Below the pieces are notes generated by a model, which made no database searches, had not been told where the DNA came from, and worked only from the letters and a program-made list of their open reading frames with translations. A stretch of 64,000 nt of DNA from Helicobacter mesocricetorum. Its GTDB lineage: Bacteria; Campylobacterota; Campylobacteria; Campylobacterales; Helicobacteraceae. A program made the translations under genes and the position numbers. Positions 48,091-58,045 of this stretch are shown here, in pieces. The stretch is from contig NZ_FZPJ01000015.1 of the NCBI RefSeq assembly GCF_900198605.1, positions 22,711-86,710 of the forward strand, given 5' to 3'. Positions within the stretch are counted from its first letter, which is position 1, and each line of letters starts with the position of its first letter.

Positions 48091-51000
48091 ATGGGTGTAG
48101 GGAAATTACAACCTAAAGTCTTAAAAATACCAACACAACCATTAAGGCTAGCCTCGCTTTTAATGCTAATATCCTTTGTATTATCTATCCCTTCTACCGC
48201 CTCTGCTAATCAAATCATAGATAAACAAAGATCCCCCTCTTTATCCTTAGACAAAACTAATAATGGTGTAGATTTAATCCATATAACTGCCCCTAATGAA
48301 AACCTCCAATCTCATAATGTCTTTAAAGCCTTTAATGTCGATGAAAAAGGGGCTATTTTAAACAATAGCAATACCCTTACTAGCTCTAAGCTTGGAGGAA
48401 TCATCTATGCAAACCCTAATTACTCCCCCAACACCCCCTTAGCAAAAGAGATTCTCCTTGAAGTCTCTGGAAGCACTAAAAGTTCTCTTTTGGGCTATTT
48501 AGAAATTGCTGGAGGAAAAGCGGATTTAATCCTAAGCAATCCTAATGGAATCTATTTAAATGGTGCGGGTTTTATCAACATCCATAATTTGTTTTTAAAC
48601 ACTACTGCTAATACCCCTCAACCTTTTTATGATTCTAAAATAGAAATTGAGGGTTTAGGTGCGGATTTAACAGCCATTAATAAAGCAGAATTTATCACCC
48701 AAATTGCACGATTAAATGCTCCCTTATATGGAGGAAAGGAAGTACTTTTTAGGATTGAGGATTCTAAAGCTACTAATCCTAACCCAAACAATGCTACAAA
48801 AGAAGAGGATACAAATAATACTTCTAATCCTCCTCAACCCTCCTTTGGCTTTGATGCTAGGATACTTGGTTCTTTGTATGCTGGGAAAATCACTATTATT
48901 GCTAATAAGGAAGGGGTAGGGGTGAAGTCTGAAGGAGGGCTTTATGCCAATGCGGATTCTTTAAGCATTAATACCAAAGGGGAGATAGTCTTAAAAGAAG
49001 CTATTGCAAAAGATGAGATAAACTTAAAGGCTTCAGGAAAAATCACATTAACACAAGAAGCACAGGCACAAAGACTTGCCATAATAAGCCCTATCTTAGA
49101 AAATACCGCAAAACTTCATTTTAAAGATAGCACCATTACTACCAATCTCTTAGATAATCAAGCACAAATTTACTCTATGGCTTTAAACTTACATACCAAC
49201 ACTTTTAAAAATTCAGGAATCCTTGTATCCCCTAAGCTTAATATCCAAACAAATACTTTTAAAAATTTAGGAAATATCGAAAGTAAAGACCTAGCCCTTA
49301 CCACCCAAGCCTTTAACAATAAGGGAAGCTTAAAAAGCAATCAAGCAGAGATTACAGCCCATAACCTCAGTAATTATGGTTCTCTTGCAAGTAGCACATT
49401 GCTTATAAATTCTAATATTTTGGAGAATACCGATTCTCTACAAGCACATACCCTAACCCTAAAGGCGGATATTTTAGGCAATCAAGGAAGCCTTAGGGCA
49501 AACTTTCTTAATATGTCCTTAAAAGACTATAACTTCCAAGAGGGGGAGATTGTAGCAGAAGATTCTTTATCCCTTAATGCCAATAACTTAACACTCTCTA
49601 AAAACCTCAATATCCCAGCAAATGCCTTTATCAACCTTAGCGGAGACTTCCATAATACTAAAAACCTCTCTTTAAACGCTCTCTACCTCCAAGCCAATAA
49701 GATTATGAATACCTCTGTGATTGCCCTAAGAGAAGATTCTATTTTAGAGAGTAAAAGCCTTAGCAATACTAAAAATGCAAAACTCCTAAGCCTAAAACAT
49801 CTAGCTTTAGAGAATCAAGTTTTAGAGAACAAAGGAGAAATACTCTCTCATTCCTTAAACATCCACACCCAAACGCTTAACAACCTATCCGCCTCTATCC
49901 AATCCCTGCAAGACTTCACGCTCTCTACGCACACCTTAAATAATCAAGGAAGTATTCTCCAAAGCCCTTATAACACAAGATGGTATTATCCTTTAACAAC
50001 AAGCCCTCATAAAACCCCACCTATTACCACAAAAGACATTTTCTTAAAGACTTTAGATAAAGACTTCCAAAGCCTCTATGCACAGCTTCATAAACCCCAA
50101 GGAAAATGGAGCAGTAGTCCTTATGTGAAAAACATAGAACTCCCAAATTCCACTCTTAAAACTACTCAATCCTCCCTTAAAGCAGGAGGAAACCTAACAA
50201 TAACCGCTAAAGAGATTTTAAACCAAGAAGCAAAGATACTAGCGGGTAACTCTCTAAATATTACCACCCAATCCTTACAAAACACGAGAGTTTCTATGCC
50301 TCTTAGGCTACAAGTGGTATATGGGAGGGATTATGAAGTGGTAGAAAACAGGAGTATTCCTTTAAAGAAGAATCAAAGCCAAGAAGAAGCACAAAAGGAG
50401 GTAGAATCTATCAAAGAGGAAGCCTTAAAAGAGGGGAGAATAAGCAATGAAAACTTAAGCTTCAGGAGCAGAAAATTTAGCAAATCTAGATTTATCTACT
50501 CCTACACCCTCACAAAAACTATAACCCCTGAATACAAAAGCCACTATGCTACCTCCCTATTCTCTAACACCCCAACCCTTATCCGCTCAGCAGGAGAAGC
50601 TAATATCCAAGCACAAAATATTCTTAATCAATCTTTCTTAGGTTTCCAAGCAAACACCACCTTAACTACCCATCTCCTAAATAATACTAAAGACGCTATA
50701 TTTTTTAATAATGGCAACTTATCCCTCCAAGCTCATACCTTTAAAAATGAGGGAGAATTAAGAGTGGGGAGTTTGGATGCTACCTTGCATACTTTAGAAA
50801 ACATTGCAGGGAAGATAGTCTCAAATAATAATGCCTCTTTAAACCTCCATACCCTAAAAAATCAAGGAATATCTAATAAAACCTACTCCCAAAGGTGGGT
50901 GAATGCACAAGAGAGTGCGCTTATTTTAGAGGAGATTGCACAAGAGGATTTAAGAGAACCTCGCTCCTACCTTAATGCTCAAAGAACATCGCGTAAAAAT

Positions 51001-53385
51001 GGGACTTGGGATAATAGTCCTGCTGAACATCTTGTAAGATCAGAACTACTTACCTCTAATGCTCCAAGCTTTAAAGCCTTTTTAGAAGTTAAGGGAAACC
51101 TTGATATACAAGCTAAAGAGATTTTAAACCAAGAAGCAGATATTCTTGTAGGGAAAAACTTGCAAATAACAGCTAATCTTTTAAACAACTCTAAAATCCC
51201 CCAATATGCTAAAGTAGATTTTATCCTTAATCAAGGCTTTAGGTATTCTAAACGAAACAAATGGGGGAAATGGGGTTGGGGAGATGATATAGCAAGTGCT
51301 AGAGGAAGCACAAATCAAGGCTTTTATTCTGCTTCTAACACCTCTATCCTTGTAGCAGGGAATGCTAATATTAAAGCCAAAAGAATAGGAAATGGGGAGC
51401 TCCTTAGTCATCATAAAAACACCCAAGCATTTACCAAACCTTCTACTATAAACCCCCTAAATCCCCTCTTAACATTCCTAATCCCTCAAAGCCTTAAAAA
51501 CAATGCTTTATTTTCTAATAAAACAAACAGAACTAATGCCAACTCTCATCCAACCTTTACCCTTGATCTCTCCACCCTTAATAACTCCATCTTTAGTCTT
51601 AATTTAGATAAAGAAGGTCCTTTGCTTAAGCTTAATACCTCTCTTGCAAATTTCTATACCAAAGAGAATAACTCTCTCTCTAAGACTCTAGCTTCTCCTA
51701 CTCTAAAAGCCCCTATAGAATCTAATCCTCTCTATACAGATCCTTCTATGGTTCTCTCTAGTGATTATTTCTTAAAAAGACTTGGCTTTAACCCAAAGAC
51801 TAAACTCTTAGGAGATAATGCCTTAGAAGAATATCTTATTTCTCAAAGTCTCTTAGAGCAATCTAGCAAAAACTATCTAGCTAAAGATTATTTCTCCTTA
51901 AGGCATAATCTTTTAGAAAATGCTCTCTTAGAACAAACAAGACTAGGGTTAAAAGCAGGAATGCCTTTAAGTGTAGAACAAATAAAATCTTTAAATAAAG
52001 ATATTCTATGGTATGAATACCATAGCATACAAACTCCTGATGGAAACCTTCAAGAAGTCTTAGTCCCTAAAGTCTATTTAGCTAATCATACTTTAGATTC
52101 CTCTTCTACGCTTGAAGCTAAAGGGGATTTAACCCTTCAAGCTAATACCCTAACTAACCAAGCAAACATTACTGCTGAAAACCTCTTTGCTTCTTTACAA
52201 AGCTTTAATCAAGAATCTAATCTTACTAAAGCTAGATTCCAAGCACAAAATAATCTCTTTCTTAATACTCTTTCTTTTAAAAACTTAGGAGGAGATTTAA
52301 AAGCAGGAGAAAATCTTAGTATTAACACTCAAGATTTCTTAAACCAAAGTATTTTTAAAACAAGCAATCTGTATAAAGATAATTCTAATGCTTATCATTT
52401 ACAAACCTCTCTTACCCATAAGGCTATCTTAGAATCTAAGAATATCTTTATTAAGGCACAAGACTTTCAAAGTAAAGCTGCTTTATTTAAAGCTAAAGAT
52501 TCCCTTTTTATTCTAGCAAAGGATATTTCCCTCTTAGGGGATAATACTCTAAAGAGTATCCAAAGAGGTTTAGGAGATAATAGCTCTTTAAGTAAAGAGA
52601 TTAATCATAATGGTAATAGCTTAGAATCTAAGAATATGTATTTATTCGCTAAAGAAAATATAAAGAGTGTAGGCTCTAATTTCTTAGCTAAAGAGAATAT
52701 CCTCTTAGAAGCTAATAATATTTATTTAATTCCAGGAGAAAATACTCAAAGCTTAGAAGTTAAAAAGAGTAAGAAAGGAATGTTTAAATCTACTCAAGAA
52801 TTTAGTTTCTTTCAAAAGAATACTTATACTAAAAATACCCTAGAAGGAAGAAACATTACTTTAAGGGCTAAAGAAGATTTAACCCTTTATGGAGTAGATA
52901 TAAAGACAAGAGGGGATAGGGATTCTACTTTTACTAATCCTTCTTTAACCTTAGATTCTAATCCTAATACTTCTTTAGAATCTAATCTTAATACTAATTC
53001 TAATACTTCTATTACTCTAGAGGCTAACAACATTCTCCAAGCAGGTGTAAAAGATACTACTTTCTCTTATCACTCTAAAACCTCTTCTAGTTTCTTTGGA
53101 TTAAAGAAATCCTCTTTTAAAGAATCTTCTTTTATACAAAATGCTAAATATGCTTTAATACAAAGTGATTCTAATCTTACTTTAGATGCTACCTCCTCTT
53201 TACTTTTAGAGGGAGTAAAGATTAGCTCTAATAATATGACTTTAAAAGCTAATACCTTAGAGATTAAACCTCTAATTCTACAAAGCTATCAAGAAAAAGA
53301 ATTAAATAAAGGATTAAAACTAACACCAACTTTTTCTAAAGATACTCTAATACAAACTAAAATTGTAGCCTCTCTTTGGAATTAA
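48091..53385 (+). CDS. Filamentous-haemagglutinin-like TpsA exoprotein
   Basis: 1764 residues. A long signal peptide (about 1-39, cut after STASA) leads into a haemagglutinin-type TPS domain: HNVFKAFNV (75-83), NPNY (108-111) and LILSNPNGIYLNGAG (146-160). These resemble the NPNL and NPNGI motifs needed for TpsB-dependent export. The body is a long right-handed beta-helix with many degenerate repeats rich in N, L, S, T; two segments share AKEILNQEA (near residues 709 and 1009). No VENN motif or toxin domain is visible at the C-terminus, which stops abruptly at VASLWN. Adhesin is the safest call. Confidence 0.88.
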   Translation: MGVGKLQPKVLKIPTQPLRLASLLMLISFVLSIPSTASANQIIDKQRSPSLSLDKTNNGVDLIHITAPNENLQSHNVFKAFNVDEKGAILNNSNTLTSSKLGGIIYANPNYSPNTPLAKEILLEVSGSTKSSLLGYLEIAGGKADLILSNPNGIYLNGAGFINIHNLFLNTTANTPQPFYDSKIEIEGLGADLTAINKAEFITQIARLNAPLYGGKEVLFRIEDSKATNPNPNNATKEEDTNNTSNPPQPSFGFDARILGSLYAGKITIIANKEGVGVKSEGGLYANADSLSINTKGEIVLKEAIAKDEINLKASGKITLTQEAQAQRLAIISPILENTAKLHFKDSTITTNLLDNQAQIYSMALNLHTNTFKNSGILVSPKLNIQTNTFKNLGNIESKDLALTTQAFNNKGSLKSNQAEITAHNLSNYGSLASSTLLINSNILENTDSLQAHTLTLKADILGNQGSLRANFLNMSLKDYNFQEGEIVAEDSLSLNANNLTLSKNLNIPANAFINLSGDFHNTKNLSLNALYLQANKIMNTSVIALREDSILESKSLSNTKNAKLLSLKHLALENQVLENKGEILSHSLNIHTQTLNNLSASIQSLQDFTLSTHTLNNQGSILQSPYNTRWYYPLTTSPHKTPPITTKDIFLKTLDKDFQSLYAQLHKPQGKWSSSPYVKNIELPNSTLKTTQSSLKAGGNLTITAKEILNQEAKILAGNSLNITTQSLQNTRVSMPLRLQVVYGRDYEVVENRSIPLKKNQSQEEAQKEVESIKEEALKEGRISNENLSFRSRKFSKSRFIYSYTLTKTITPEYKSHYATSLFSNTPTLIRSAGEANIQAQNILNQSFLGFQANTTLTTHLLNNTKDAIFFNNGNLSLQAHTFKNEGELRVGSLDATLHTLENIAGKIVSNNNASLNLHTLKNQGISNKTYSQRWVNAQESALILEEIAQEDLREPRSYLNAQRTSRKNGTWDNSPAEHLVRSELLTSNAPSFKAFLEVKGNLDIQAKEILNQEADILVGKNLQITANLLNNSKIPQYAKVDFILNQGFRYSKRNKWGKWGWGDDIASARGSTNQGFYSASNTSILVAGNANIKAKRIGNGELLSHHKNTQAFTKPSTINPLNPLLTFLIPQSLKNNALFSNKTNRTNANSHPTFTLDLSTLNNSIFSLNLDKEGPLLKLNTSLANFYTKENNSLSKTLASPTLKAPIESNPLYTDPSMVLSSDYFLKRLGFNPKTKLLGDNALEEYLISQSLLEQSSKNYLAKDYFSLRHNLLENALLEQTRLGLKAGMPLSVEQIKSLNKDILWYEYHSIQTPDGNLQEVLVPKVYLANHTLDSSSTLEAKGDLTLQANTLTNQANITAENLFASLQSFNQESNLTKARFQAQNNLFLNTLSFKNLGGDLKAGENLSINTQDFLNQSIFKTSNLYKDNSNAYHLQTSLTHKAILESKNIFIKAQDFQSKAALFKAKDSLFILAKDISLLGDNTLKSIQRGLGDNSSLSKEINHNGNSLESKNMYLFAKENIKSVGSNFLAKENILLEANNIYLIPGENTQSLEVKKSKKGMFKSTQEFSFFQKNTYTKNTLEGRNITLRAKEDLTLYGVDIKTRGDRDSTFTNPSLTLDSNPNTSLESNLNTNSNTSITLEANNILQAGVKDTTFSYHSKTSSSFFGLKKSSFKESSFIQNAKYALIQSDSNLTLDATSSLLLEGVKISSNNMTLKANTLEIKPLILQSYQEKELNKGLKLTPTFSKDTLIQTKIVASLWN

Positions 53386-53464
53386 AGATATAGTTGAAAA
53401 TATAATGTTGCAAGATAGACTTAGAGAAATTAATGAAGGGAGAATGGGAAATGATAAGAACTAG
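53378..53464 (+). other. Out-of-frame continuation at the tpsA 3' end
   Basis: Starting inside the last tpsA codons, another frame reads GIKDIVENIMLQDRLREINE and on to NDKN before a stop at 53462. The composition is protein-like, as if a 1- or 2-base change at the T-run in CTCTTTGG had cut the exoprotein short by 28 residues. Equally, it may be chance. Confidence 0.3.
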
Positions 53465-53726
53465 AGATTATTTGATTCCGATATTGTTATGTATTCTTAT
53501 ACAATTCTTAGTAGTATTTTTAGCTTTTACTTTAGGGACATTAGGCAAAGATCTTTTATCCATTATTGTTGAATTTATACTTAGAAGTTTATTGATTAGT
53601 TGTTGTTTTCTTTGTTATCTTTACAAAAAACAAATGCTAGATTGGTTTGTAGGAGTCATTGTTGTCATAAATGGCATTGTTATATGTTTATATATCCCTG
53701 CAGGGTTGGTATTATATGCAGAATAA
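53451..53726 (+). CDS. Small membrane protein behind tpsA
   Basis: 91 residues with three hydrophobic segments (LIPILLCILIQFLVVFLAFT; IIVEFILRSLLISCCFLCYL; FVGVIVVINGIVICLYIPAG). GGGAG lies 8 bases before this ATG; an ATG six codons upstream is less well placed. It overlaps the next gene by 11 bases. It is not a known family to me. The position behind tpsA is that of immunity genes in contact-dependent inhibition loci, but this is inference. Confidence 0.6.
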   Translation: MIRTRDYLIPILLCILIQFLVVFLAFTLGTLGKDLLSIIVEFILRSLLISCCFLCYLYKKQMLDWFVGVIVVINGIVICLYIPAGLVLYAE

Positions 53727-54027
53727 TCTTACTTTAATGGGGTGGTTTTTTATTCACATCTTTGTTTCTCTTGTTATTTTTTCTTTCCTCCCTTCTATCC
53801 TTGCTATCCATACACATATCCACAAAAGAAAAAAAGAGAGAACTTTTCATTTGTTTTATATAATATTTTCTTCACCTGCGATGTTTTCTTTATTTGTTTT
53901 AATGTTAAGGAGTAAGATTGATTTCCTTGTTTTTCTAACGCTTTGTATTCTCATTCTTTGCCTCCCCACTCTCTTTGTTTTAAAGAATTTCTATCTATCT
54001 AAAAGAGAGAAAACCAAAAACACTTAG
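53716..54027 (+). CDS. Second small membrane protein behind tpsA
   Basis: 103 residues with three hydrophobic segments (WFFIHIFVSLVIFSFLPSIL; FYIIFSSPAMFSLFVLML; FLVFLTLCILILCLPTLFVL) and a basic tail. The ATG at 53716 is preferred to one 15 codons earlier because it allows a short coupled overlap with the preceding gene. No family is recognised. Its frame continues after the stop into a tpsA-like relic. Confidence 0.6.
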   Translation: MQNNLTLMGWFFIHIFVSLVIFSFLPSILAIHTHIHKRKKERTFHLFYIIFSSPAMFSLFVLMLRSKIDFLVFLTLCILILCLPTLFVLKNFYLSKREKTKNT

Positions 54028-54186
54028 TTTATTTTCACCCTCCAAGCAAAAGCAAAAGATACTACAAGCTTTTATCATCATAAAAGCTTCTTTTTGTCTC
54101 TATCGGTTTTTAGGGAATCTTTTACTTCAAAGAAGTGGGGAGTAGGATTTATGTCTCCTAACAAATATATACCCTTAATAATTTAG
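54028..54186 (+). pseudogene. Relic of a tpsA 3' region
   Basis: An open, startless stretch contains LQAKAKDTTSFYHHKSFF, which matches LQAGVKDTTFSYHSKTSSSFF near the end of TpsA (about 53038-53100). The DNA also aligns (CTCCAAGCA..., AAAAGATACTAC, TTATCA). It is a decayed copy beyond the two membrane-protein genes. Confidence 0.6.
54066..54096 (+). terminator. Possible Rho-independent terminator
   Basis: A 10-base perfect inverted repeat AAGCTTTTAT / ATAAAAGCTT with a CATC loop, followed by CTTTTTG. It could end the tpsB-tpsA-membrane protein transcript. The repeat lies inside the tpsA-like relic, so it may have arisen from that sequence. Confidence 0.55.
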
Positions 54187-54227
54187 AAAATAAGTGAATT
54201 CTTACCTTAGTATTTTGCAAAATCTGT

Positions 54228-54233
54228 TATAAT
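54228..54233 (+). promoter_or_regulatory. Putative -10 box of the amino-acid transporter operon
   Basis: TATAAT, 26 bases before the lipoprotein gene ATG. CAAGGAG precedes the ATG. Confidence 0.6.
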
Positions 54234-54259
54234 CACTCTCCAAAATTCAAGGAGTAAAA

Positions 54260-55033
54260 ATGAAAAAACTTGCTTTAACACTGTGCTTAATAATATTTCC
54301 CCTACTTCTTTTGGGTTGCAAAAAAGAAAATAAACTCGTTGTAGCCACAGCAGCAAACTTTGCTCCTTTTGAATACAAAGAAGGCAAAGAATTTAAAGGG
54401 ATTGATATAGAAATTGCACAAGAAATTGCGAAACGATTAGGCAAAACTTTAGAAATCTTAGATATAGAGTTTGATTCTGTGGTAAGTGCTATCAATAGTG
54501 GTAATGCAGACTTTGGAATAAGCGGATTAACGATTAATGCTACGCGCTCTAAAGTCATTAACTTTTCTATCCCCTATTACAATGCTGCGCAAGTCGTTAT
54601 CGTTAGAGAGGAGGATTATAATCCTGCATTAGAGGGAGATACACAAGCCCTTATTGATTGGATTAAAGCCAAGAATGGGGTCAAGATTGGAGTGCAAAGC
54701 GGTTCAACTGGTGCTTTTTATGCAATAGGGGATGCAAACTGGGGCTTTGAAGGATTTAAAAATGCAGAGGTTAAGAGCTTCACTAATGGAAGTTTAGCGA
54801 CTAATGCACTCTCTAATAGGCAAATCGACCTAGTTATCATCGATGAAGCACCCGCTAAAATGTTTGTTGCAGCAAATGCTGGAACAAGGGTTATTAATAC
54901 CTACCTTACAGAAGAGGAATATGGTGTTGGAGTGAATAAAAATAATCAAGAATTATTACAACAAATCAATGATATTTTAAAGCAAATGCAAGAAGATGGA
55001 AGCCTAAAAACAATCCTGCAAAAATATTTCTAA
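54260..55033 (+). CDS. Amino-acid ABC transporter, substrate-binding lipoprotein
   Basis: 257 residues. The lipobox LLLLGC puts the lipidated cysteine at residue 20, so the mature protein is anchored to the outer face of the inner membrane. The family 3 binding-protein pattern is clear: FAPFEYKEGKEFKGIDIEIA, GISGLTINATRSKVINFSIP, KIGVQSGSTG. Substrate is a polar amino acid, perhaps glutamine or cystine; the sequence alone does not say. It is followed by the permease gene 10 bases later. Confidence 0.9.
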   Translation: MKKLALTLCLIIFPLLLLGCKKENKLVVATAANFAPFEYKEGKEFKGIDIEIAQEIAKRLGKTLEILDIEFDSVVSAINSGNADFGISGLTINATRSKVINFSIPYYNAAQVVIVREEDYNPALEGDTQALIDWIKAKNGVKIGVQSGSTGAFYAIGDANWGFEGFKNAEVKSFTNGSLATNALSNRQIDLVIIDEAPAKMFVAANAGTRVINTYLTEEEYGVGVNKNNQELLQQINDILKQMQEDGSLKTILQKYF

Positions 55034-55043
55034 GGCTTAAAAT

Positions 55044-55742
55044 TTGAGTGAAAAACTAGCAATCTTTTATCAAGAGCTAATCTTAAAAGGTGGTTATCAC
55101 CTTGTGATTGAAGGGGTTTTTGTTACAATCTTACTTTCAATTTGCGGATTATTCATTGGTATTATCATTGGTACACTCATTGCTATTTTAATCACCAAAA
55201 AAGAAAAAACTCCCTTGCAAAGATATATTACGATAATTGTTAAGATGTATGTAGGGTTTTTTCGTGGCACTCCCATTGTGGTGCAATTACTCTTTATTTA
55301 CTTTGTTATTTTACCGCTCTTAGGATTAGCCGGAAGTAGCGCATTGCTTGTAGCGGTTGTTATTTTTGGTTTAAATAGTGGAGCTTATGTCAGTGAGATT
55401 ATACGCAGTGGAATTTTAAGTGTGGATAGGGGGCAAAATGAAGCCGCTAGAGCCTTAGGGTTAAACGCTAACCAAAGTATGCGCTTTGTCGTCTTTCCTC
55501 AAGCCTTTAAAAATGCTCTACCAAACTTAGGTAACGAATTTATTACCCTCTTAAAAGAAACTTCTGTGGCTAATTATATTACTGTGCATGACCTAACTTA
55601 TGCCTTTAGGGTTATTGGAGGCGCAAGTTATGAATATATGGTGCCTTACTTTTTCTTAGCACTTTGCTATTTAGCCCTTGTTTTAATAGCTAGTTATTTA
55701 GTAAGTCTTTATGAGAAAAAATTAAGAAAAAGCGAAGAGTAA
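55044..55742 (+). CDS. Amino-acid ABC transporter permease
   Basis: 232 residues of the HisM/GlnP type with about five membrane segments. The EAA loop is [20 protein letters not shown] and the upstream [15 protein letters not shown] is typical. The start is a TTG with AAGG 8 bases upstream; there is no better start in frame. It is followed by the ATPase gene 5 bases later. A single permease gene implies a homodimer. Confidence 0.9.
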   Translation: MSEKLAIFYQELILKGGYHLVIEGVFVTILLSICGLFIGIIIGTLIAILITKKEKTPLQRYITIIVKMYVGFFRGTPIVVQLLFIYFVILPLLGLAGSSALLVAVVIFGLNSGAYVSEIIRSGILSVDRGQNEAARALGLNANQSMRFVVFPQAFKNALPNLGNEFITLLKETSVANYITVHDLTYAFRVIGGASYEYMVPYFFLALCYLALVLIASYLVSLYEKKLRKSEE

Positions 55743-55747
55743 AAGCA

Positions 55748-56554
55748 ATGATAGAAGTTAAAGAACTTATTAAGAAATACCATAAAAAAATTGTGCTTGA
55801 TAAAATTAATATAAACTTCCATAAGGGTGAAAAAGTCGTGATTATAGGACCTAGCGGGGGAGGAAAAAGCACTTTCTTGCGTTGCCTTAATCTCTTAGAG
55901 ATTCCAGATAGCGGAGAGATATGGCTTAATAACAAAAGAATCTCTCATCTAAGCCCTAACCTCTATCCCGAGCTTAAAAATCTCTCTAAAAATGCCTTAA
56001 AACTAAAAATTAAAGAATATGACTTAAAAATGCGCCAAAATATTAATGAGGCAAGAAGCAAAATGGGAATGGTTTTTCAACATTTCAATCTCTTTAACAA
56101 TCTCAATGTTTTAGACAACATCACCTTAGCACCCATACAACTAAAAAAGGCGACACCACAAGAAGCCCAAGAAATCGCAAAAGCCCTCTTAGAAAAAATC
56201 GGCTTATATGATAAAAAAAACGAATACCCCTCTTGCCTTAGTGGTGGGCAAAAACAACGAATCGCTATTGCTAGAGCTTTAGCGATGAAACCTGAAGTAA
56301 TGCTTTTTGATGAACCCACAAGTGCATTAGATCCAGAGATGGTAGGGGGAGTATTAGAGCTTATGAAAGATTTAGCCAATGAGGGGATGAGTATGATTTG
56401 TGTAACGCACGAAATGGGTTTTGCCAAAGAAGTTGCCACACGCGTATTATTTATGGAAAATGGAAATATCTTAGAAGACCAACCTCCTAATCTACTCTTT
56501 AACCATCCCAAAAATGAGCGATTAAAATTTTTCTTAAGCCATATTAGGAGCTAA
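55748..56554 (+). CDS. Amino-acid ABC transporter ATP-binding protein
   Basis: 268 residues with Walker A GPSGGGKS (34-41), the signature CLSGGQKQR, Walker [14 protein letters not shown] and H-loop THEM. Between Walker A and the Q loop ([10 protein letters not shown]) an insertion of ~30 charged residues ([20 protein letters not shown], near 69-88) makes it longer than the usual ~240. Last gene of the operon; its stop overlaps the convergent murJ stop by 11 bases. Confidence 0.9.
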   Translation: MIEVKELIKKYHKKIVLDKININFHKGEKVVIIGPSGGGKSTFLRCLNLLEIPDSGEIWLNNKRISHLSPNLYPELKNLSKNALKLKIKEYDLKMRQNINEARSKMGMVFQHFNLFNNLNVLDNITLAPIQLKKATPQEAQEIAKALLEKIGLYDKKNEYPSCLSGGQKQRIAIARALAMKPEVMLFDEPTSALDPEMVGGVLELMKDLANEGMSMICVTHEMGFAKEVATRVLFMENGNILEDQPPNLLFNHPKNERLKFFLSHIRS

Positions 56555-58001
56555 TTTCAAAAACAAAATGCTTAAATGCGCTAATTAACAAAACCTCTAC
56601 ACATAAGCTTAATATCCATAAAGCAATTAATCTCCAATCCCTTATGAGAGTAAAAAACTTGTCCCAACCAAAATAATGCAAAGTGAGCAATAAAAGAACG
56701 ATTCCGCTAATGCTTCCAGCCAATGCTAATCCAACGGCTTGAAAAAACTGCATTAACACCAATGAGCAAAATATCCCTACCACCAAAGAAAAAGCAGAAA
56801 TTTTAGCCGCTAGGGATTGTTGGTTTTGTGAATAAAGCCATAAAGAAAAGATTTTTGCCAATCCAAAAGGCAAAAGCCCAATCATATAAGCACTAAAAAC
56901 AGCCGCACTTAGGAGCGTATCCTCACGCAAAAATCTCCCTCTTTCAAATAAAAGCCAAATAATCTCATTCCGCAATAAAATACCTCCCACTACACAAGCG
57001 CTTAGCAAGAAACATAAAAACCAAAAAGGTTTTTTCAAAGCACTAAGTGCCAAATCCTCTTTTTTGTCTTTGAGATATTTTGCGATAAGAGGAAAAAGTG
57101 CCACAGAAGTAGCAATAGCAAAAACCGCCAAGGGAAGCTGAAAGATTCTATTAGCATAATACAAATAAGAAATAGTGCCACTACTTAAAAAAGAAGCCAA
57201 CAAAGTATCCACAAAAGAAGCAATTTGGGCTGTGGAACTTCCAATCATAGCGGGAAAAAACTGCTTATTAAAGGATTTGACACTTTGAGTAATAGAATCC
57301 TTTTTAGCCTTTAGCTCCTTTATCCCGACATAAAATAATTTAAAAAACTTGAGCCTCCATAAAGGATAGATATGCAACAAAATCTGCCCAACTCCACCAG
57401 CTAAAACCCCATAACTTAGATATAAAACACTCCTATAAGAATCAGTATTTTGCACTAAAAGTAATACAACAATCATTGCTAAATTTAATACAGCAGGGGA
57501 ATACGCCCAAGCAGTAAAATTACGCTTATATTGCAAAATTGCGCCCAAAAAGGTTACAACAAAAACTAACAATAAATACCAAAAATTAATAACAACTAAG
57601 GGTGCGGTAAGCGCAATGAGTTCTTCAGAAAATCCATAAGCTAAGAGTTTGGTTATCTCCAAAGAAAACACCCACACAAACAAAGAAAGCAACAAAAGCA
57701 AGATACAAAAAATCAAAAAAACTTTTAGCGCAAATCCTCCCTTATACCTAGCCTTTAAAAAACTCGGTAAAAAAGATTGATTAAAAGCCCCCTCGCCAAA
57801 GATTCTACGAAACAAATTAGGGAGTTTAAAAGCCACAAAAAAAATATCACTATAAATTCCCGCCCCAAGAATAGTAGCCATCAACAAATCACGTATAAAC
57901 CCCAATATTCTCGATACTAAAATTCCACTACTATTGGTTAAAAAAGCTTTAAAAAACACCTTGCCTCTTTTAATTTTATACTTCTTATAGTAATTTTGCA
58001 T
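56544..58001 (-). CDS. murJ: Lipid II flippase MurJ
   Basis: MurJ moves lipid II across the inner membrane for peptidoglycan synthesis. About 485 residues, 13-14 membrane segments. Diagnostic are [38 protein letters not shown] and [20 protein letters not shown]. The frame extends to 58073, which would overlap the divergent FapA-like gene; the ATG at 58001 (MQNYYKKYK) leaves a short intergenic space. Its ribosome site is weak, so the exact start is uncertain. Confidence 0.92.
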   Translation of the reverse strand: MQNYYKKYKIKRGKVFFKAFLTNSSGILVSRILGFIRDLLMATILGAGIYSDIFFVAFKLPNLFRRIFGEGAFNQSFLPSFLKARYKGGFALKVFLIFCILLLLLSLFVWVFSLEITKLLAYGFSEELIALTAPLVVINFWYLLLVFVVTFLGAILQYKRNFTAWAYSPAVLNLAMIVVLLLVQNTDSYRSVLYLSYGVLAGGVGQILLHIYPLWRLKFFKLFYVGIKELKAKKDSITQSVKSFNKQFFPAMIGSSTAQIASFVDTLLASFLSSGTISYLYYANRIFQLPLAVFAIATSVALFPLIAKYLKDKKEDLALSALKKPFWFLCFLLSACVVGGILLRNEIIWLLFERGRFLREDTLLSAAVFSAYMIGLLPFGLAKIFSLWLYSQNQQSLAAKISAFSLVVGIFCSLVLMQFFQAVGLALAGSISGIVLLLLTLHYFGWDKFFTLIRDWRLIALWILSLCVEVLLISAFKHFVFEISS

Positions 58002-58045
58002 TACAATATTAAGAAATTTATTCTTGCATAAAAAGGTTTTAGAAT

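Noticed and set aside
48091..53385. CRISPR array or tandem repeat array in the repetitive tpsA gene
   Set aside because: The repeats are degenerate protein repeats without constant length or spacers.
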